DNA from: Chryseobacterium sp. LAM-KRS1
GTDB taxonomy: Bacteria; Bacteroidota; Bacteroidia; Flavobacteriales; Weeksellaceae
DNA length: 64,000 nucleotides
Direction of reading: 5' to 3'
NCBI RefSeq assembly: GCF_013184525.1
Contig: NZ_JAAOIZ010000005.1
Location: forward strand, 558,001 to 622,000
A program made the position numbers and the translations under genes. Below are positions 27,191 to 36,588 of this stretch, one piece after another. The notes under the pieces are model-generated. The model worked only from the letters and a program-made list of their open reading frames with translations. It was not told the origin of the DNA and ran no database searches. Each line of letters opens with the position of its first letter. Position 1 is the stretch's first letter.

Positions 27191-28363
27191 TTATCTCGCT
27201 AATCTTATTCCTGTAAACTGCCACTGAAGACTTGCATGAAAGAAATTCCTGTATGTATTTCTGCTGTGCCCTTTCGGTGTAGCTTCGGAAGCCCCTCTTA
27301 AAACCATTTGATTGACCATAAACTTTCCGTTATACTCGCCTACGGCACCCGCTTCTTTTTTAAATCCGGGATATGGTAAATAAGCACTTCCCGTCCATTC
27401 CCACCTTTCTCCCCACTGAAAATGTACGGAAGCAACCTCCCACTCCGCTTCGGTTGGAAGACGCATTCCTTTCCATGCTGCAAAGGCTGAAGCTTCATAG
27501 AAATTGATGTGACAAACCGCTTCGTCAGGATCTACTTGCTGTAAACCGTCTAAGGTATAATACATCCATTTTTCATCGATCCAATGCCAATATAACGGTG
27601 ATTTCACCTCATTTTGTTTCACCCAGTCCCAACCCTCTGCATGCCAATGCCTGAAATCCTTATATCCATTGTCATTTATAAATTCCAGATACTCGCCATT
27701 GGTAACCAGACGGTCACTTATTTCAAAATTGTTGAGGTATACTTTATGTCTTCCCAGTTCGTTATCAAAGCAAAAGCCATTACCATTAAAACCAATTTCA
27801 TACACCCCTTCACTTAATCTGATCATTTCACCGGTCCGAACCATTTCCTTGCTCTCTTCCTTACCTTTCCGGTACGCCGGGAAAAGAGGATTGTGACCTA
27901 AAATATATTTGATGTCCGTAAGCAACAACTCCTGGTGTTGTTGTTCATGATTGAGTCCCAGCTCCAAAAGCGGCTCAATGGAAGGGTTCATAAATTCACT
28001 CTGAAGAAAAGCAGTCATCTGGCGGTCCACATATTCCCTGTAGCGATACACATCTGCCACTGAAGGGCGGCTCAAATTACCCCGGTCTGTACGGATGACT
28101 CTTGCTCCTATGGTTTCGTAATAGCTGTTGAATACAAAATTATATTGAGGATCAAAAACAGTGTACCCCGGAAAATTCGGAACGAGAATAAAGGTTTCAA
28201 AAAACCATGTGGTATGTCCTAAATGCCATTTTGGCGGGCTTACATCCACGATAGGCTGTACGACAAAATCTTCAGTCTCAAGAGGAGCACAAATAGCCAA
28301 CGAATGGCTGCGAATATTCCTGTAAGTCGTTACGGCATCAATAATCTTAGGATTTGCTATCAT
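27191..28363 (-). CDS. egtB: Ergothioneine sulfoxide synthase EgtB
   Basis: A 390-residue iron enzyme that joins hercynine (trimethylhistidine) to a cysteine donor with O2. The DinB-like N-terminal domain supplies the iron ligands, one histidine in WHLGHTTWFFE (residues 47-50) and the pair in HEQQH (139-143). The C-terminal part is the formylglycine-generating-enzyme-like fold (INFYEASAFAAWKGMRLPTEAEWE, GERWEWTGSAY, SRNTYRNFF). Length is a little short for the family. No egtA or egtC homolog is in the window, which suggests cysteine rather than gamma-glutamylcysteine as donor; that is inference. Confidence 0.93.
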   Translation of the reverse strand: MIANPKIIDAVTTYRNIRSHSLAICAPLETEDFVVQPIVDVSPPKWHLGHTTWFFETFILVPNFPGYTVFDPQYNFVFNSYYETIGARVIRTDRGNLSRPSVADVYRYREYVDRQMTAFLQSEFMNPSIEPLLELGLNHEQQHQELLLTDIKYILGHNPLFPAYRKGKEESKEMVRTGEMIRLSEGVYEIGFNGNGFCFDNELGRHKVYLNNFEISDRLVTNGEYLEFINDNGYKDFRHWHAEGWDWVKQNEVKSPLYWHWIDEKWMYYTLDGLQQVDPDEAVCHINFYEASAFAAWKGMRLPTEAEWEVASVHFQWGERWEWTGSAYLPYPGFKKEAGAVGEYNGKFMVNQMVLRGASEATPKGHSRNTYRNFFHASLQWQFTGIRLAR

Positions 28364-28383
28364 CTTTTTAGATTTTTTATTAT

Positions 28384-29367
28384 TTATTTAAACTTCCAGA
28401 CGGAGTCAATAAACCATTTCCTCGAGTCTTTAATTTCTCCGTCAATCTCAAAGCCCGTTTTCTTTGCCAATTCTTTTATATCGGTCTCAGAAAATTTCTG
28501 TGAAACCTCCATATCTATCAGTTCATTTTCCTTAAATATAATCTCCGTATGATCTATATTTACCACCTGATCGGCCAGACTAACGAGATAACTCCTGCAT
28601 GCTCCGCTTACAGGATCATACGTCTGATAATGCTGAAATTGCTCAATATTAAAATCAGCATTAAGTTCCTTATTGATACGCGTAAGAAGATTAAGGTTAA
28701 AAGCTGCTGTTATACCGGTGGCGTCGTTATAGGCATTTAAGATGGTGTGAGGATTTTTTTTAAGATCAAACCCTATCAGAATCCTGTCTCCGGGATTCAG
28801 GTGATCTTTCAATCCTATACAAAATGCATTAGCCTCTTCGAGTTCCATATTACCGATGTTCCCTCCCAAAAACAAAATGACTTTTCTTCTTGAGGAAAGC
28901 GAGGCCGCTTTATTGAGCATTTGAAAATATTCTCCCTCGAGCTGGGTAACTTTTAAATCAGGTATCTCCTTTTTTAATTTCTGATCCAGGACAGATAAAA
29001 TATTACCTGAAATATCAATGGGCATATAAGTAAAATCCAACCCCTTATCTATCATATATTTAAGAAGATAGGTCGATTTCATAGCATCACCTGCCCCCAG
29101 TTCGATCAGATCGAAAGGAGTATTGTCAAAACCTATCAGATTAGCGATATCGGCTGTTTTATTTTGAAATATATCAAGCTCACATTGGGTAAGATAGTAT
29201 TCAGGCATTGCCATTATCTTCTGGAAAAGCCGGTCTCCTACTTCATCATAAAAATATTTTGAAGATAATCTTTTGGGATTGCTATCCAGTCCTTTTTTTA
29301 CATCGAGGAAAAAATTTCCGGTCTTATTGTGATTGTTTTTTATTTGTGAATTGGTGTTTGAGTTCAT
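28384..29367 (-). CDS. egtD: L-histidine N-alpha-methyltransferase EgtD
   Basis: A 327-residue SAM-dependent enzyme that trimethylates histidine to hercynine, the first step of ergothioneine synthesis. The family signature PKRLSSKYFYDEVGDRLFQKI is present, followed by MPEYYLTQCE, the SAM loop LIELGAGDAMKS (91-98; most homologs have GSGSS.KT) and FLGGNIGNM. It is the first gene of the operon, 20 bp before egtB. Confidence 0.93.
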   Translation of the reverse strand: MNSNTNSQIKNNHNKTGNFFLDVKKGLDSNPKRLSSKYFYDEVGDRLFQKIMAMPEYYLTQCELDIFQNKTADIANLIGFDNTPFDLIELGAGDAMKSTYLLKYMIDKGLDFTYMPIDISGNILSVLDQKLKKEIPDLKVTQLEGEYFQMLNKAASLSSRRKVILFLGGNIGNMELEEANAFCIGLKDHLNPGDRILIGFDLKKNPHTILNAYNDATGITAAFNLNLLTRINKELNADFNIEQFQHYQTYDPVSGACRSYLVSLADQVVNIDHTEIIFKENELIDMEVSQKFSETDIKELAKKTGFEIDGEIKDSRKWFIDSVWKFK

Positions 29368-29673
29368 TTTACGTTTTCATTATAGTTCGGTAAGCACTAC
29401 AAATTACCGTTCTCCTCATTACTCTTCATAAAAGTAGTTGCTTGGCGCATTCAATATAATTAAATGTACACTTAAATTTTGATTTAGCTATTCTATTTTC
29501 CATCTTTTTAATAAAATTATGAAAATTTAAAAGTCAAAATTCATATTAAAAAGTTCTTATTAATAGCAGGTTATTCACTCCCAACCCTGAAAAATGTCCG
29601 TTAAATAAAATATACCTCAGAAATATGATTTTAATATTTTATTTTTGGTCATTACTCGGTTTGGTATTGTAAC
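29368..29673. other. Divergent intergenic region, egt operon / AraC-type regulator
   Basis: About 306 AT-rich bases. A -7-like TATTTTTG lies at 29640-29647, 26 bp before the regulator gene, without a matching TTG. No full promoter for egtD could be identified; TAATTTG on the minus strand near 29400 is one base short of consensus. Confidence 0.4.
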
Positions 29674-30786
29674 ATGTTCTATTTATCAGGAATCTTTATT
29701 GCTTATTTTTCTTCTTTTCTCATTTTAGGTAAGAAAAGGAAAATGATGGCAGATTACCTTTTGGCATTATGGTTCTTTATCATTGGGATTCATTTGACAT
29801 TATTTTATTTAAATTTTTCCGAAAACAATATTACTACTCCCTATTTATTGGGATTAGAGATTCCTCTTCCTTTGATACATGGACCTATGCTTTATGTATA
29901 TGTCCTTACGCTTACTCAGCAAAACAATCGCAGATATCTGAGGATTCTGCATTTCATTCCTCCTTTGGTCGTGTATCTTATTTTGTGGGATTTCTATTTA
30001 CTTTCGACAAAAGATAAGATTTTAATTTATCATAATGGCGGAATGAGGTATCAAAACATAAGAGAAAATATCAATATACTTATTTATATTTCCGGAATTA
30101 CATATATCATACTTAGTATCAGATCATTAAAAAAATACAAAGACAGTATTGCAAAACAGTATTCTAACATTGAAAGGATCAACTTGAACTGGGTATATTA
30201 TCTTATTTTTGGAATCGCTGTAATCTGGATCTTAGTTATCCTTAAAGATGACAGAATCACATTTACCTCAGTTGTAATTTTTATATTACTGGCGGCTTAT
30301 TTCGGAATTACCAAAGCAGGAATTTTAAATTTACCAGAGCCAAAAATAAAAGATACTGAAAAAGATGATACCACACCGCCTAATGAAAATCAACAGATTA
30401 AATATCAGAAATCGATTTTAAACGAAGCCTCAATCCAGGAAATCTACACCAGGCTGACTTCCAAAATGCAATCTGAACAACTTTTCAAAGATCCCGAATT
30501 AAACCTGGCTACACTGGCCGGCATTATCGAAGTACATCCCAATACTCTTTCTCAGGTTATCAATACCATTGAAGACAAAAACTTCTACGATTACATCAAT
30601 ATACAAAGGATTGAAGAATTTAAAAGAATCGCTGTCCTTCCGGAAAATCAAAAATTCACTATTCTTTCACTGGCATTTGAATGTGGGTTTAATTCCAAAA
30701 CTGCTTTTAATCGCAATTTTAAAAAATATATGAATTGTTCCCCGAGAGACTTTTTAAAGGAGCAGAATCTTGAGATTGGAGGTTAG
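29674..30786 (+). CDS. Membrane-anchored AraC-family transcriptional regulator
   Basis: A 370-residue protein with about seven predicted transmembrane helices in the first 220 residues, then a linker and an AraC/XylS helix-turn-helix pair at about 275-365 (LATLAGIIEVHPNTLSQVIN and ILSLAFECGFNSKTAFNRNFKKYMNCSPRDF). This class in Bacteroidota senses a signal in or at the membrane and regulates directly. It is divergent from the egt operon, so regulation of that operon is possible but not shown. A tandem repeat begins at its stop codon. Confidence 0.87.
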   Translation: MFYLSGIFIAYFSSFLILGKKRKMMADYLLALWFFIIGIHLTLFYLNFSENNITTPYLLGLEIPLPLIHGPMLYVYVLTLTQQNNRRYLRILHFIPPLVVYLILWDFYLLSTKDKILIYHNGGMRYQNIRENINILIYISGITYIILSIRSLKKYKDSIAKQYSNIERINLNWVYYLIFGIAVIWILVILKDDRITFTSVVIFILLAAYFGITKAGILNLPEPKIKDTEKDDTTPPNENQQIKYQKSILNEASIQEIYTRLTSKMQSEQLFKDPELNLATLAGIIEVHPNTLSQVINTIEDKNFYDYINIQRIEEFKRIAVLPENQKFTILSLAFECGFNSKTAFNRNFKKYMNCSPRDFLKEQNLEIGG

Positions 30787-30829
30787 AAGTTAGAGGTTAG
30801 AGGTTAGAGGTTAGAGGTTAGAGGTTAGA
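30781..30829 (+). repeat. 7-bp tandem repeat (GGTTAGA)n
   Basis: Seven back-to-back copies of GGTTAGA (copy two is AGTTAGA). The AraC gene stop codon TAG lies inside the first copy, so changes in copy number leave the protein unchanged. Confidence 0.95.
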
Positions 30830-31003
30830 AAGAAAATAATTATTCGACTTCCACAAAACAATCCGCTCAATCAGTTATTTTATGTGTATGAAATTAGTTC
30901 CACCTTACATTCTGGGGCATTTATTTTTTTAACAATCCGCACTTTTGCTAAAAAAACAACATTTAACCCCATTGTTAAGCCATTTAACTCAAGCTCTTTT
31001 ACT

Positions 31004-31615
31004 ATGAAAATATTTTTGTTCGTTATCCTGGTCATTTTTGCATTATTAATCGGACTATATCCTTTAATTTATCTTTTTGTTGATCACAAACATACTTTTT
31101 TACAAACCAAGCTTCCTGAAGTTGTTCATGATACTGTCTGGAGAGCTCTTTTCTTTAGCCATATGATCTTCGGGGGTATCTCTCTTTTTATTGGATGGAG
31201 ACAGTTTGGAGCAACATTTCGGAATAAGCATAAAGTTTTACACAGAATAATAGGTAAAACATATATATTCTCAGTAATTATCAGCTCAGTATCGGGTATA
31301 TATATTGGCTTCTTTGCTAATGGAGGAATTATTTCTTCATTAGGTTTTATAAGCTTGGGAATAATTTGGTTTTCTACAACCGTTGCCGCATTTTTAAAGA
31401 TAAAAAGAGGTGATGTTTTACAGCATCAGAAACTGATGACTTATAGCTATGCCTGTACTTTTGCAGCAGTAACACTAAGACTGTGGATGCCTTTATTAAA
31501 AATAGCTATAGGGACACCGGATATATCCTACCTTATTGTTGCCTGGCTATGCTGGGTTCCAAATCTCTTAGTAGCATATTATATTAATAAAACTCACTCA
31601 TTGCAGAATCAATAA
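31004..31615 (+). CDS. DUF2306-type membrane protein
   Basis: The start is placed at the ATG giving MKIFLFVILVIF, because the longer frame adds 40 residues with no family match and a poor composition. The 203-residue protein has about six predicted helices with conserved polar positions (FFSHMIFGGISLFIGWRQFG, KHKVLHRIIGKTY, HQKLMTYSYACTFAAVTLRLWMP). This matches DUF2306, a predicted membrane family of unknown function with conserved histidines that may bind a cofactor. It is 220 bp after the regulator gene and separated from it by the repeat. Confidence 0.72.
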   Translation: MKIFLFVILVIFALLIGLYPLIYLFVDHKHTFLQTKLPEVVHDTVWRALFFSHMIFGGISLFIGWRQFGATFRNKHKVLHRIIGKTYIFSVIISSVSGIYIGFFANGGIISSLGFISLGIIWFSTTVAAFLKIKRGDVLQHQKLMTYSYACTFAAVTLRLWMPLLKIAIGTPDISYLIVAWLCWVPNLLVAYYINKTHSLQNQ

Positions 31616-31712
31616 TGTTTTGAAAAGATGTCTCATGAAGGCTTGAGTTGTTTAACCAGATAAAAATCCACGAACTGCACTTAAGTATCTACCATTTAAA
31701 TGGTGATAAATG

Positions 31713-31720
31713 TATATTTG
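31713..31720 (+). promoter_or_regulatory. -7 box upstream of the sensor kinase
   Basis: TATATTTG matches TANNTTTG exactly, 50 bp before the kinase start. No TTG lies at the expected distance upstream. Confidence 0.4.
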
Positions 31721-31770
31721 TATAAGTAAGAATTTTATTTTTGCTGCACCAAAGATCACAATTTATACGT

Positions 31771-33774
31771 ATGAAAAGAAAATTACTCCTGTTGCTGGTA
31801 TCTTTCACTTTCGGTTTTTCTTATTCTCAAAGGTTTTACACCCTTGATGATGACGGCCCGTATATCGACAGTCTTACTCATGTTATACAGACAACCAAGT
31901 CAGACAGCATACGAGGAATAAACAGTTTTAAGCTGGCCGATCTGTTCAGAAGAAGTAAAAAGAACGAGCTATCTGACAGATATCTCCTTACTGCCAATAA
32001 GATAGCACCCAAATATCCTTTCTTAAAAGCTGCGGCTATTTATTATAATGCGGCAGGATTAGTAAGCAAGGGAGATTTTGACAATTATGGTAAGCAGCTC
32101 AACCTTGCTCTTACTGAGCTCAGGAAATATAAAACAAAGGACTCATATTCATTACAGGCTTTTATCCTGAAAAACATATCTCTTATCAAAGTTTTACAAA
32201 ACAATGAGCTGGAAGGGATGAAAATTCTCATCAATGAAGCCATCCCTACGGGTAAAAAAGGAAACGATCTGGAAACTCTGAGTATTCTTTACAAATCCGT
32301 TGCAACCATTTTCATGAACTATGATGAAAGGATTAAGGCAGACAGCTACCTGAAAACCGCTAAGGAATATATTGAACAGGCCTCCAGATCTACATATACT
32401 TACCAGGAAACAAAGGCCGACATCTATATTATAGATGCTGAAAACAAAAGCCGCCTTCATATGTTGGCGGAGGCTAAAAAATCTCTTGATATCGCATACA
32501 ATATCATTAGAAAATATCCGGATTCTAATCTCAACGGCAGCTATTATACAGCTGAGGGTTTTTATTTTTACAGACTCGGACAGTTTAATAATGCTTTAAA
32601 AAGTTATGATAAAGGGATTGTAAACAGTACCCTCCATCAGGATATCCTTTTAACCAATCGACTGAAGTTTTCCAAATATGAACCCCTGAAAGCTCTGAAC
32701 CGGCTTGAAGATGCTAAAAACCTGCTGCTGGATCTTATAGGAAGCACGACCCATTTTGCCCTTGACCAGAGAAACTATACCAAGGAACTGGCGCAGACCT
32801 TTGAAAGTCTGGGGGATACCAAAAATGCTTATAAATACCTGTCCAGATACAATACGATCAATGACAGCCTCAACCTGAGTGAGTATCAGGGAAAAATAGC
32901 AGCTCTTGAAGCCAAGTTTAACCGGGCGGAAAATGAGAAAAAGATCAGCCAGCTTGAAGCTCAACGCGAACGTGATCGTTTGGTTGCACAGAACAATAAA
33001 CTTTACTATGGTTTGCTGGTTGCGGTTTCGGTTATTCTGTTATTACTTGTTATCTTCCTTTGGATCAATTCAAAAAATCAGAAGAAAATAGCCACCCAAC
33101 AGTCCCTTAATTATGTACAAAACCTGGAAAGCTTAAAAAATCAGAAGGAAATAGAAGTCATGCAGGCGGTGATCAGAGGAGAAGAAGATGAACGTAAGAG
33201 AATAGCCCGGGACCTCCATGACGGCGTGGGAAGTATGCTATCTTCCCTTAGAACCAGATTTTTAAAGATAAGCAGTTCTTCGGGACCTGCATCGAAGGAT
33301 GAAATTGAAAATATGAACGGAATCCTGAACAATTCAATTACTGAATTACGGCAGATTTCTTTTAACCTTATTCCGGAAACGCTTCTCAAATTAGGTCTGG
33401 AACATGCATTAAATGACCTCTGCCATATGTTGGAAACCGATGACATCCGTATTTATTTCCAGGCCAATCAGATCCGGTCTGATATTCCGGAAAATATTCA
33501 GATTATGATTTACAGAATTATTCAGGAATTACTGAACAATGCTTTGAAACATTCATCCTGTACAGAAATCCTGGTGGACTGCAGCCAGAATCAATCCCGT
33601 TTTTTCATTACGGTAGAAGATAATGGTAAAGGTTTCGATACCAGTCAAATCAAGAACTTTACAGGACAGGGATTGAAAAATCTCAAAAGCAGAGTGGAAC
33701 TTTTTAATGGAAAAATAGACATCCAATCTTCTGCAAATCATCCTACTACTTTTAATATTGAATTATCCATTTAA
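31771..33774 (+). CDS. TPR-containing sensor histidine kinase (HisKA_3)
   Basis: The ATG giving MKRKLLLLLVSF is chosen over a TTG ten codons earlier because it starts the signal peptide (…FSYSQ). The 667-residue protein has a periplasmic region of tetratricopeptide-like helical repeats (about 50-380), one membrane helix (LLVAVSVILLLLVIFLWI), a coiled coil, a HisKA_3 dimerisation domain with the phosphorylated histidine in RIARDLHDGVGSML, and a HATPase domain (RIIQELLNNALKHS, EDNGKGFD). It belongs to the NarX/LiaS-type kinases. The response regulator follows after 11 bp. Confidence 0.92.
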   Translation: MKRKLLLLLVSFTFGFSYSQRFYTLDDDGPYIDSLTHVIQTTKSDSIRGINSFKLADLFRRSKKNELSDRYLLTANKIAPKYPFLKAAAIYYNAAGLVSKGDFDNYGKQLNLALTELRKYKTKDSYSLQAFILKNISLIKVLQNNELEGMKILINEAIPTGKKGNDLETLSILYKSVATIFMNYDERIKADSYLKTAKEYIEQASRSTYTYQETKADIYIIDAENKSRLHMLAEAKKSLDIAYNIIRKYPDSNLNGSYYTAEGFYFYRLGQFNNALKSYDKGIVNSTLHQDILLTNRLKFSKYEPLKALNRLEDAKNLLLDLIGSTTHFALDQRNYTKELAQTFESLGDTKNAYKYLSRYNTINDSLNLSEYQGKIAALEAKFNRAENEKKISQLEAQRERDRLVAQNNKLYYGLLVAVSVILLLLVIFLWINSKNQKKIATQQSLNYVQNLESLKNQKEIEVMQAVIRGEEDERKRIARDLHDGVGSMLSSLRTRFLKISSSSGPASKDEIENMNGILNNSITELRQISFNLIPETLLKLGLEHALNDLCHMLETDDIRIYFQANQIRSDIPENIQIMIYRIIQELLNNALKHSSCTEILVDCSQNQSRFFITVEDNGKGFDTSQIKNFTGQGLKNLKSRVELFNGKIDIQSSANHPTTFNIELSI

Positions 33775-33785
33775 CTGCACCCATC

Positions 33786-34415
33786 ATGACAAAACCCTAC
33801 AAAACAATTATTGTTGATGACCATCCTATTATCGCTGAGGGACTGCAAATGCTTTTTTCGAAATCAGATGATGTGGAAATTGTCCGGAGCTTCAATACCG
33901 GTGAAGCCCTCCTCAATTATGAGCATCTTGGTAAAGCAGATGTTGTTCTGCTGGATGTATTTCTTCCGGACATCAATGGCATCGATCTATGCCTGAAAAT
34001 AAAAAAAAACCATCCTAAAATCATCGTATTGGCAATGAGCAGCCAATCCGAAAGAAGCATTATTTTACAAATGATCAAAAACGGAGCACATGGATATTTG
34101 CTAAAAAATGCGTCACTCGAAGAATTCAAATCCTGCATTAATAAGGCTGTATCCGGAGAAATGGCTTTTAGCTCCGAAATTGAAGCAATTGTTGAAAAGA
34201 CCAGTATTTATGATCTTAAATCGGTTCCCAGGTTGACACAAAGGGAGAAAGAAATTCTAAAGCTGGTATCGGAAGGTAAATCGACACAGGAGATCTCGGA
34301 TATCCTTTTCTTAAGCTATCTTACAGTACAAACTCACCGGAGAAATTTATTGAACAAATGTGAGGTCCGTAATGTGGTTGAACTTTTAAAATTTGCAAAA
34401 GAAAACGGACTTTGA
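33786..34415 (+). CDS. NarL/FixJ-type response regulator
   Basis: A 209-residue regulator with a receiver domain (IIVDDHPII; phosphoacceptor Asp in VVLLDVFLPD; Lys in YLLKNAS) and a LuxR-type helix-turn-helix at about 145-205 (LTQREKEILKLVSEGKSTQEISDILFL). It is the partner of the kinase directly upstream. Its targets cannot be read from this window. Confidence 0.93.
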   Translation: MTKPYKTIIVDDHPIIAEGLQMLFSKSDDVEIVRSFNTGEALLNYEHLGKADVVLLDVFLPDINGIDLCLKIKKNHPKIIVLAMSSQSERSIILQMIKNGAHGYLLKNASLEEFKSCINKAVSGEMAFSSEIEAIVEKTSIYDLKSVPRLTQREKEILKLVSEGKSTQEISDILFLSYLTVQTHRRNLLNKCEVRNVVELLKFAKENGL

Positions 34416-34447
34416 CAAAAGGAAATGATCTCCACATAAAATAAAAA

Positions 34448-34475
34448 GTACTATCCAAAGCGGATAGTACCTTTC
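34448..34475 (+). terminator. Bidirectional terminator
   Basis: GTACTATCC (34448-34456) pairs with GGATAGTAC (34462-34470), loop of 5. A CTTTCC flank follows on the plus strand and ACTTTTTAT on the minus strand, so it can end both the regulator gene and the convergent T9SS gene. Confidence 0.8.
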
Positions 34476-34496
34476 CATCATAAAAAATGAAAAAAA

Positions 34497-35471
34497 TTAC
34501 TGTTTACTGATTTTTTTCGAAATAATTTTCCCACTTTTTAATTCTCCCTGAACCACATATATTCCATTAGGCAGCTCTGAAACATCGATCATTCCGGAAT
34601 TCTGTGTTTTCTGAACAACTTTACCATCTAGGCTGATAATACTGATATTCTTAATGTCATCTTTAGATTTTATTGTGATGAATTTTGATGTCGGGTTAGG
34701 ATAAATCACAATCTCATCTTTTTTGTTATCCATATCTATCGTAGATAATGTAGACGACGGTGAAAAATATGCCAATGAAGGCTGGGTCGTGGTTTGTCCG
34801 TTAGTTGTAAATGTATTAAATGCAATTACCAGAACTGGTCCGTTGGATTCAGTGACCCATTGATACGATTCATTATGATAGTCCTGAGATACTCCGCCGC
34901 TGGTTTGGGTTGCCGTTCTTACTCTCTTAATCCTCAAAGCATTCTGAAAAGTTCCGTTAGGTGTTATCACAGTGCCATACCCGTCTACTTTAAAGTTTTC
35001 CTGTCCGTTCTCTACCGTACCGGGAATATTGATCTGATAAGTATCTGTAAATTCCTGAAGGTAATTAACAGGAAATTTGTAATTGATCAAGGGATCAGTA
35101 TAGGTCATCATTACATCTCCCTGTGTACTGTAATTACCAATAGTTGTGGCTTCCGTATCACTATTGAGAAGATAATCGTAAGTACTTCCTCCTACCAATT
35201 CGCTTATTCTGTTGGCCGTTGGAAATTTAGAACAATTGGCATGCCCCGGACACGGATATAGTTTAGTAGTGATTACGGGTGTGCCTACATAAGATGAGAA
35301 ATCCCAGGTTTGTCCGGCTCCGGAAGGTCCCGGATTCAAAGATGCCGAAACATTGGCATGATAAACATCAGTGGTAATATTAATTTTATCAAGTGCCGCT
35401 CTCGTCACTGTGGGTTGTGCCGCAATGCTCAACCCTGTTAAAAATAAAAAAGTACAGATTAATTTTTTCAT
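34497..35471 (-). CDS. T9SS type A sorting domain protein
   Basis: The start is set at the ATG giving MKKLICTFLFLTGLSIAAQ, a good signal peptide; the longer frame adds 14 residues ahead of it. The 324-residue protein ends with a classical type A C-terminal domain (IVIYPNPTSKFITIKS…GIYVVQGELKSGKIISKKISKQ), so it is exported by the type IX system and attached to or released from the cell surface. The body (PTVTRAALDKINITTDVYHANVSASLNPGPSG…) shows no catalytic motif I recognise. Two cysteines (CPGHANC) may form a disulfide. Confidence 0.88.
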   Translation of the reverse strand: MKKLICTFLFLTGLSIAAQPTVTRAALDKINITTDVYHANVSASLNPGPSGAGQTWDFSSYVGTPVITTKLYPCPGHANCSKFPTANRISELVGGSTYDYLLNSDTEATTIGNYSTQGDVMMTYTDPLINYKFPVNYLQEFTDTYQINIPGTVENGQENFKVDGYGTVITPNGTFQNALRIKRVRTATQTSGGVSQDYHNESYQWVTESNGPVLVIAFNTFTTNGQTTTQPSLAYFSPSSTLSTIDMDNKKDEIVIYPNPTSKFITIKSKDDIKNISIISLDGKVVQKTQNSGMIDVSELPNGIYVVQGELKSGKIISKKISKQ

Positions 35472-35587
35472 TTTTTTATTGTTTGGTGTTAAAATATATA
35501 CTGTTAAATCCATGAAATGAATTCAGATGCATCGAAAATATGGTTACAAGCTCTTACCCTTCCTTTCATCAATTATAAAAGCAAATT

Positions 35588-35652
35588 TACCTGCATAAAG
35601 AGGCCCCTCCAATACCTGCCGGAGCGTATTTTTTTCTACCTGACAGCAGGTA
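35588..35652 (+). promoter_or_regulatory. Cluster of TACCTG repeats upstream of epimerase-like gene
   Basis: TACCTG occurs at 35588, 35613 and 35637, spaced 25 and 24 bp, and the last copy forms a small inverted repeat with CAGGTA (35637-35652). Such spacing is near two and a half helical turns. No regulator is known for it. Confidence 0.3.
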
Positions 35653-35755
35653 TATACTAAATAAATTGATTAATTTCACCTACTTAAAAAAAATAATAGT
35701 ACACAAGTTCGAATTCACATCATTATAATTAGGAAGGAGATAAAAAAAAGTTAAT

Positions 35756-36538
35756 ATGAAAAAAGCAGGAATAATCGGTTGTGGCTGGCTGGGATCAAGG
35801 ATTGCAACAAAATTGTCCGAAACCTTTGAGATCTATACAACAATAACAAGTCCGGACAAGGCTAAGCACTTGGAAAAACAGGGATTTCATCCTTACCTTG
35901 TCAATTTTCCCGATTATCTGCTGACCGAAAAAATGGATCAATGGCAGATTATCAATGAGCTGGATGTCCTGATCATTACTATTCCTATTTCGGGAAAAAG
36001 CTGCTGTGCAAGTTCTTTATACAACAGGATCCAGAATCTTTTTTCATTTATAGAAGATTATGACGGACAGATTTTTCTTATGAGTACAACAGGGGTATAT
36101 CCTGATCACAATAAAGAATTTACCGAGGAAGATGTATCTCCTGATCAGATTTCCGGAGAAAGAATGATCAGAACCAGATATCCCCAAACTAATATTTTAA
36201 GGTTGGCTGGTCTCATGGGAGATGATCGTTTTCTAAGCAAATATAATGTCTCAAATCTCAATTTTTTTGTCAATCATATTCACTACAACGACATTTGTTC
36301 GGTTATTGAGAAAATGATTGAAAAGCAATGTTCTTCCAGAATCTATAATGTGGTTGCCCCACTTCATCCTACCAAATCAGAAGTCATCAGTATTCAGAAA
36401 AACATATTGAACACAGATACCGCAAAACCGGAAGGAAAGAAAATCTCTTCAGCCAGACTGATCGCTGAACTGAATTTCGAATTTGAATATGCTGATCCCA
36501 AGTACTTCCACCCTCCTTTTTCAGCAATTGATGTGTAG
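35756..36538 (+). CDS. NAD(P)-binding epimerase-like protein (YeeZ-like)
   Basis: A 260-residue Rossmann-fold protein. The N-terminal dinucleotide motif GIIGCGWLGSRIA and the STTGVYPD stretch with the catalytic-type tyrosine region place it with atypical extended SDR proteins related to E. coli YeeZ. The C-terminal part (YNVVAPLHPTKSEV) matches the same group. Substrate is unknown. It lies 50 bp upstream of the membrane hydrolase gene and may be co-transcribed. Confidence 0.8.
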   Translation: MKKAGIIGCGWLGSRIATKLSETFEIYTTITSPDKAKHLEKQGFHPYLVNFPDYLLTEKMDQWQIINELDVLIITIPISGKSCCASSLYNRIQNLFSFIEDYDGQIFLMSTTGVYPDHNKEFTEEDVSPDQISGERMIRTRYPQTNILRLAGLMGDDRFLSKYNVSNLNFFVNHIHYNDICSVIEKMIEKQCSSRIYNVVAPLHPTKSEVISIQKNILNTDTAKPEGKKISSARLIAELNFEFEYADPKYFHPPFSAIDV

Positions 36539-36588
36539 CTTCTATAGTAGACTTCCATTTTATAAAAACAAACACCAAGCAATATATT

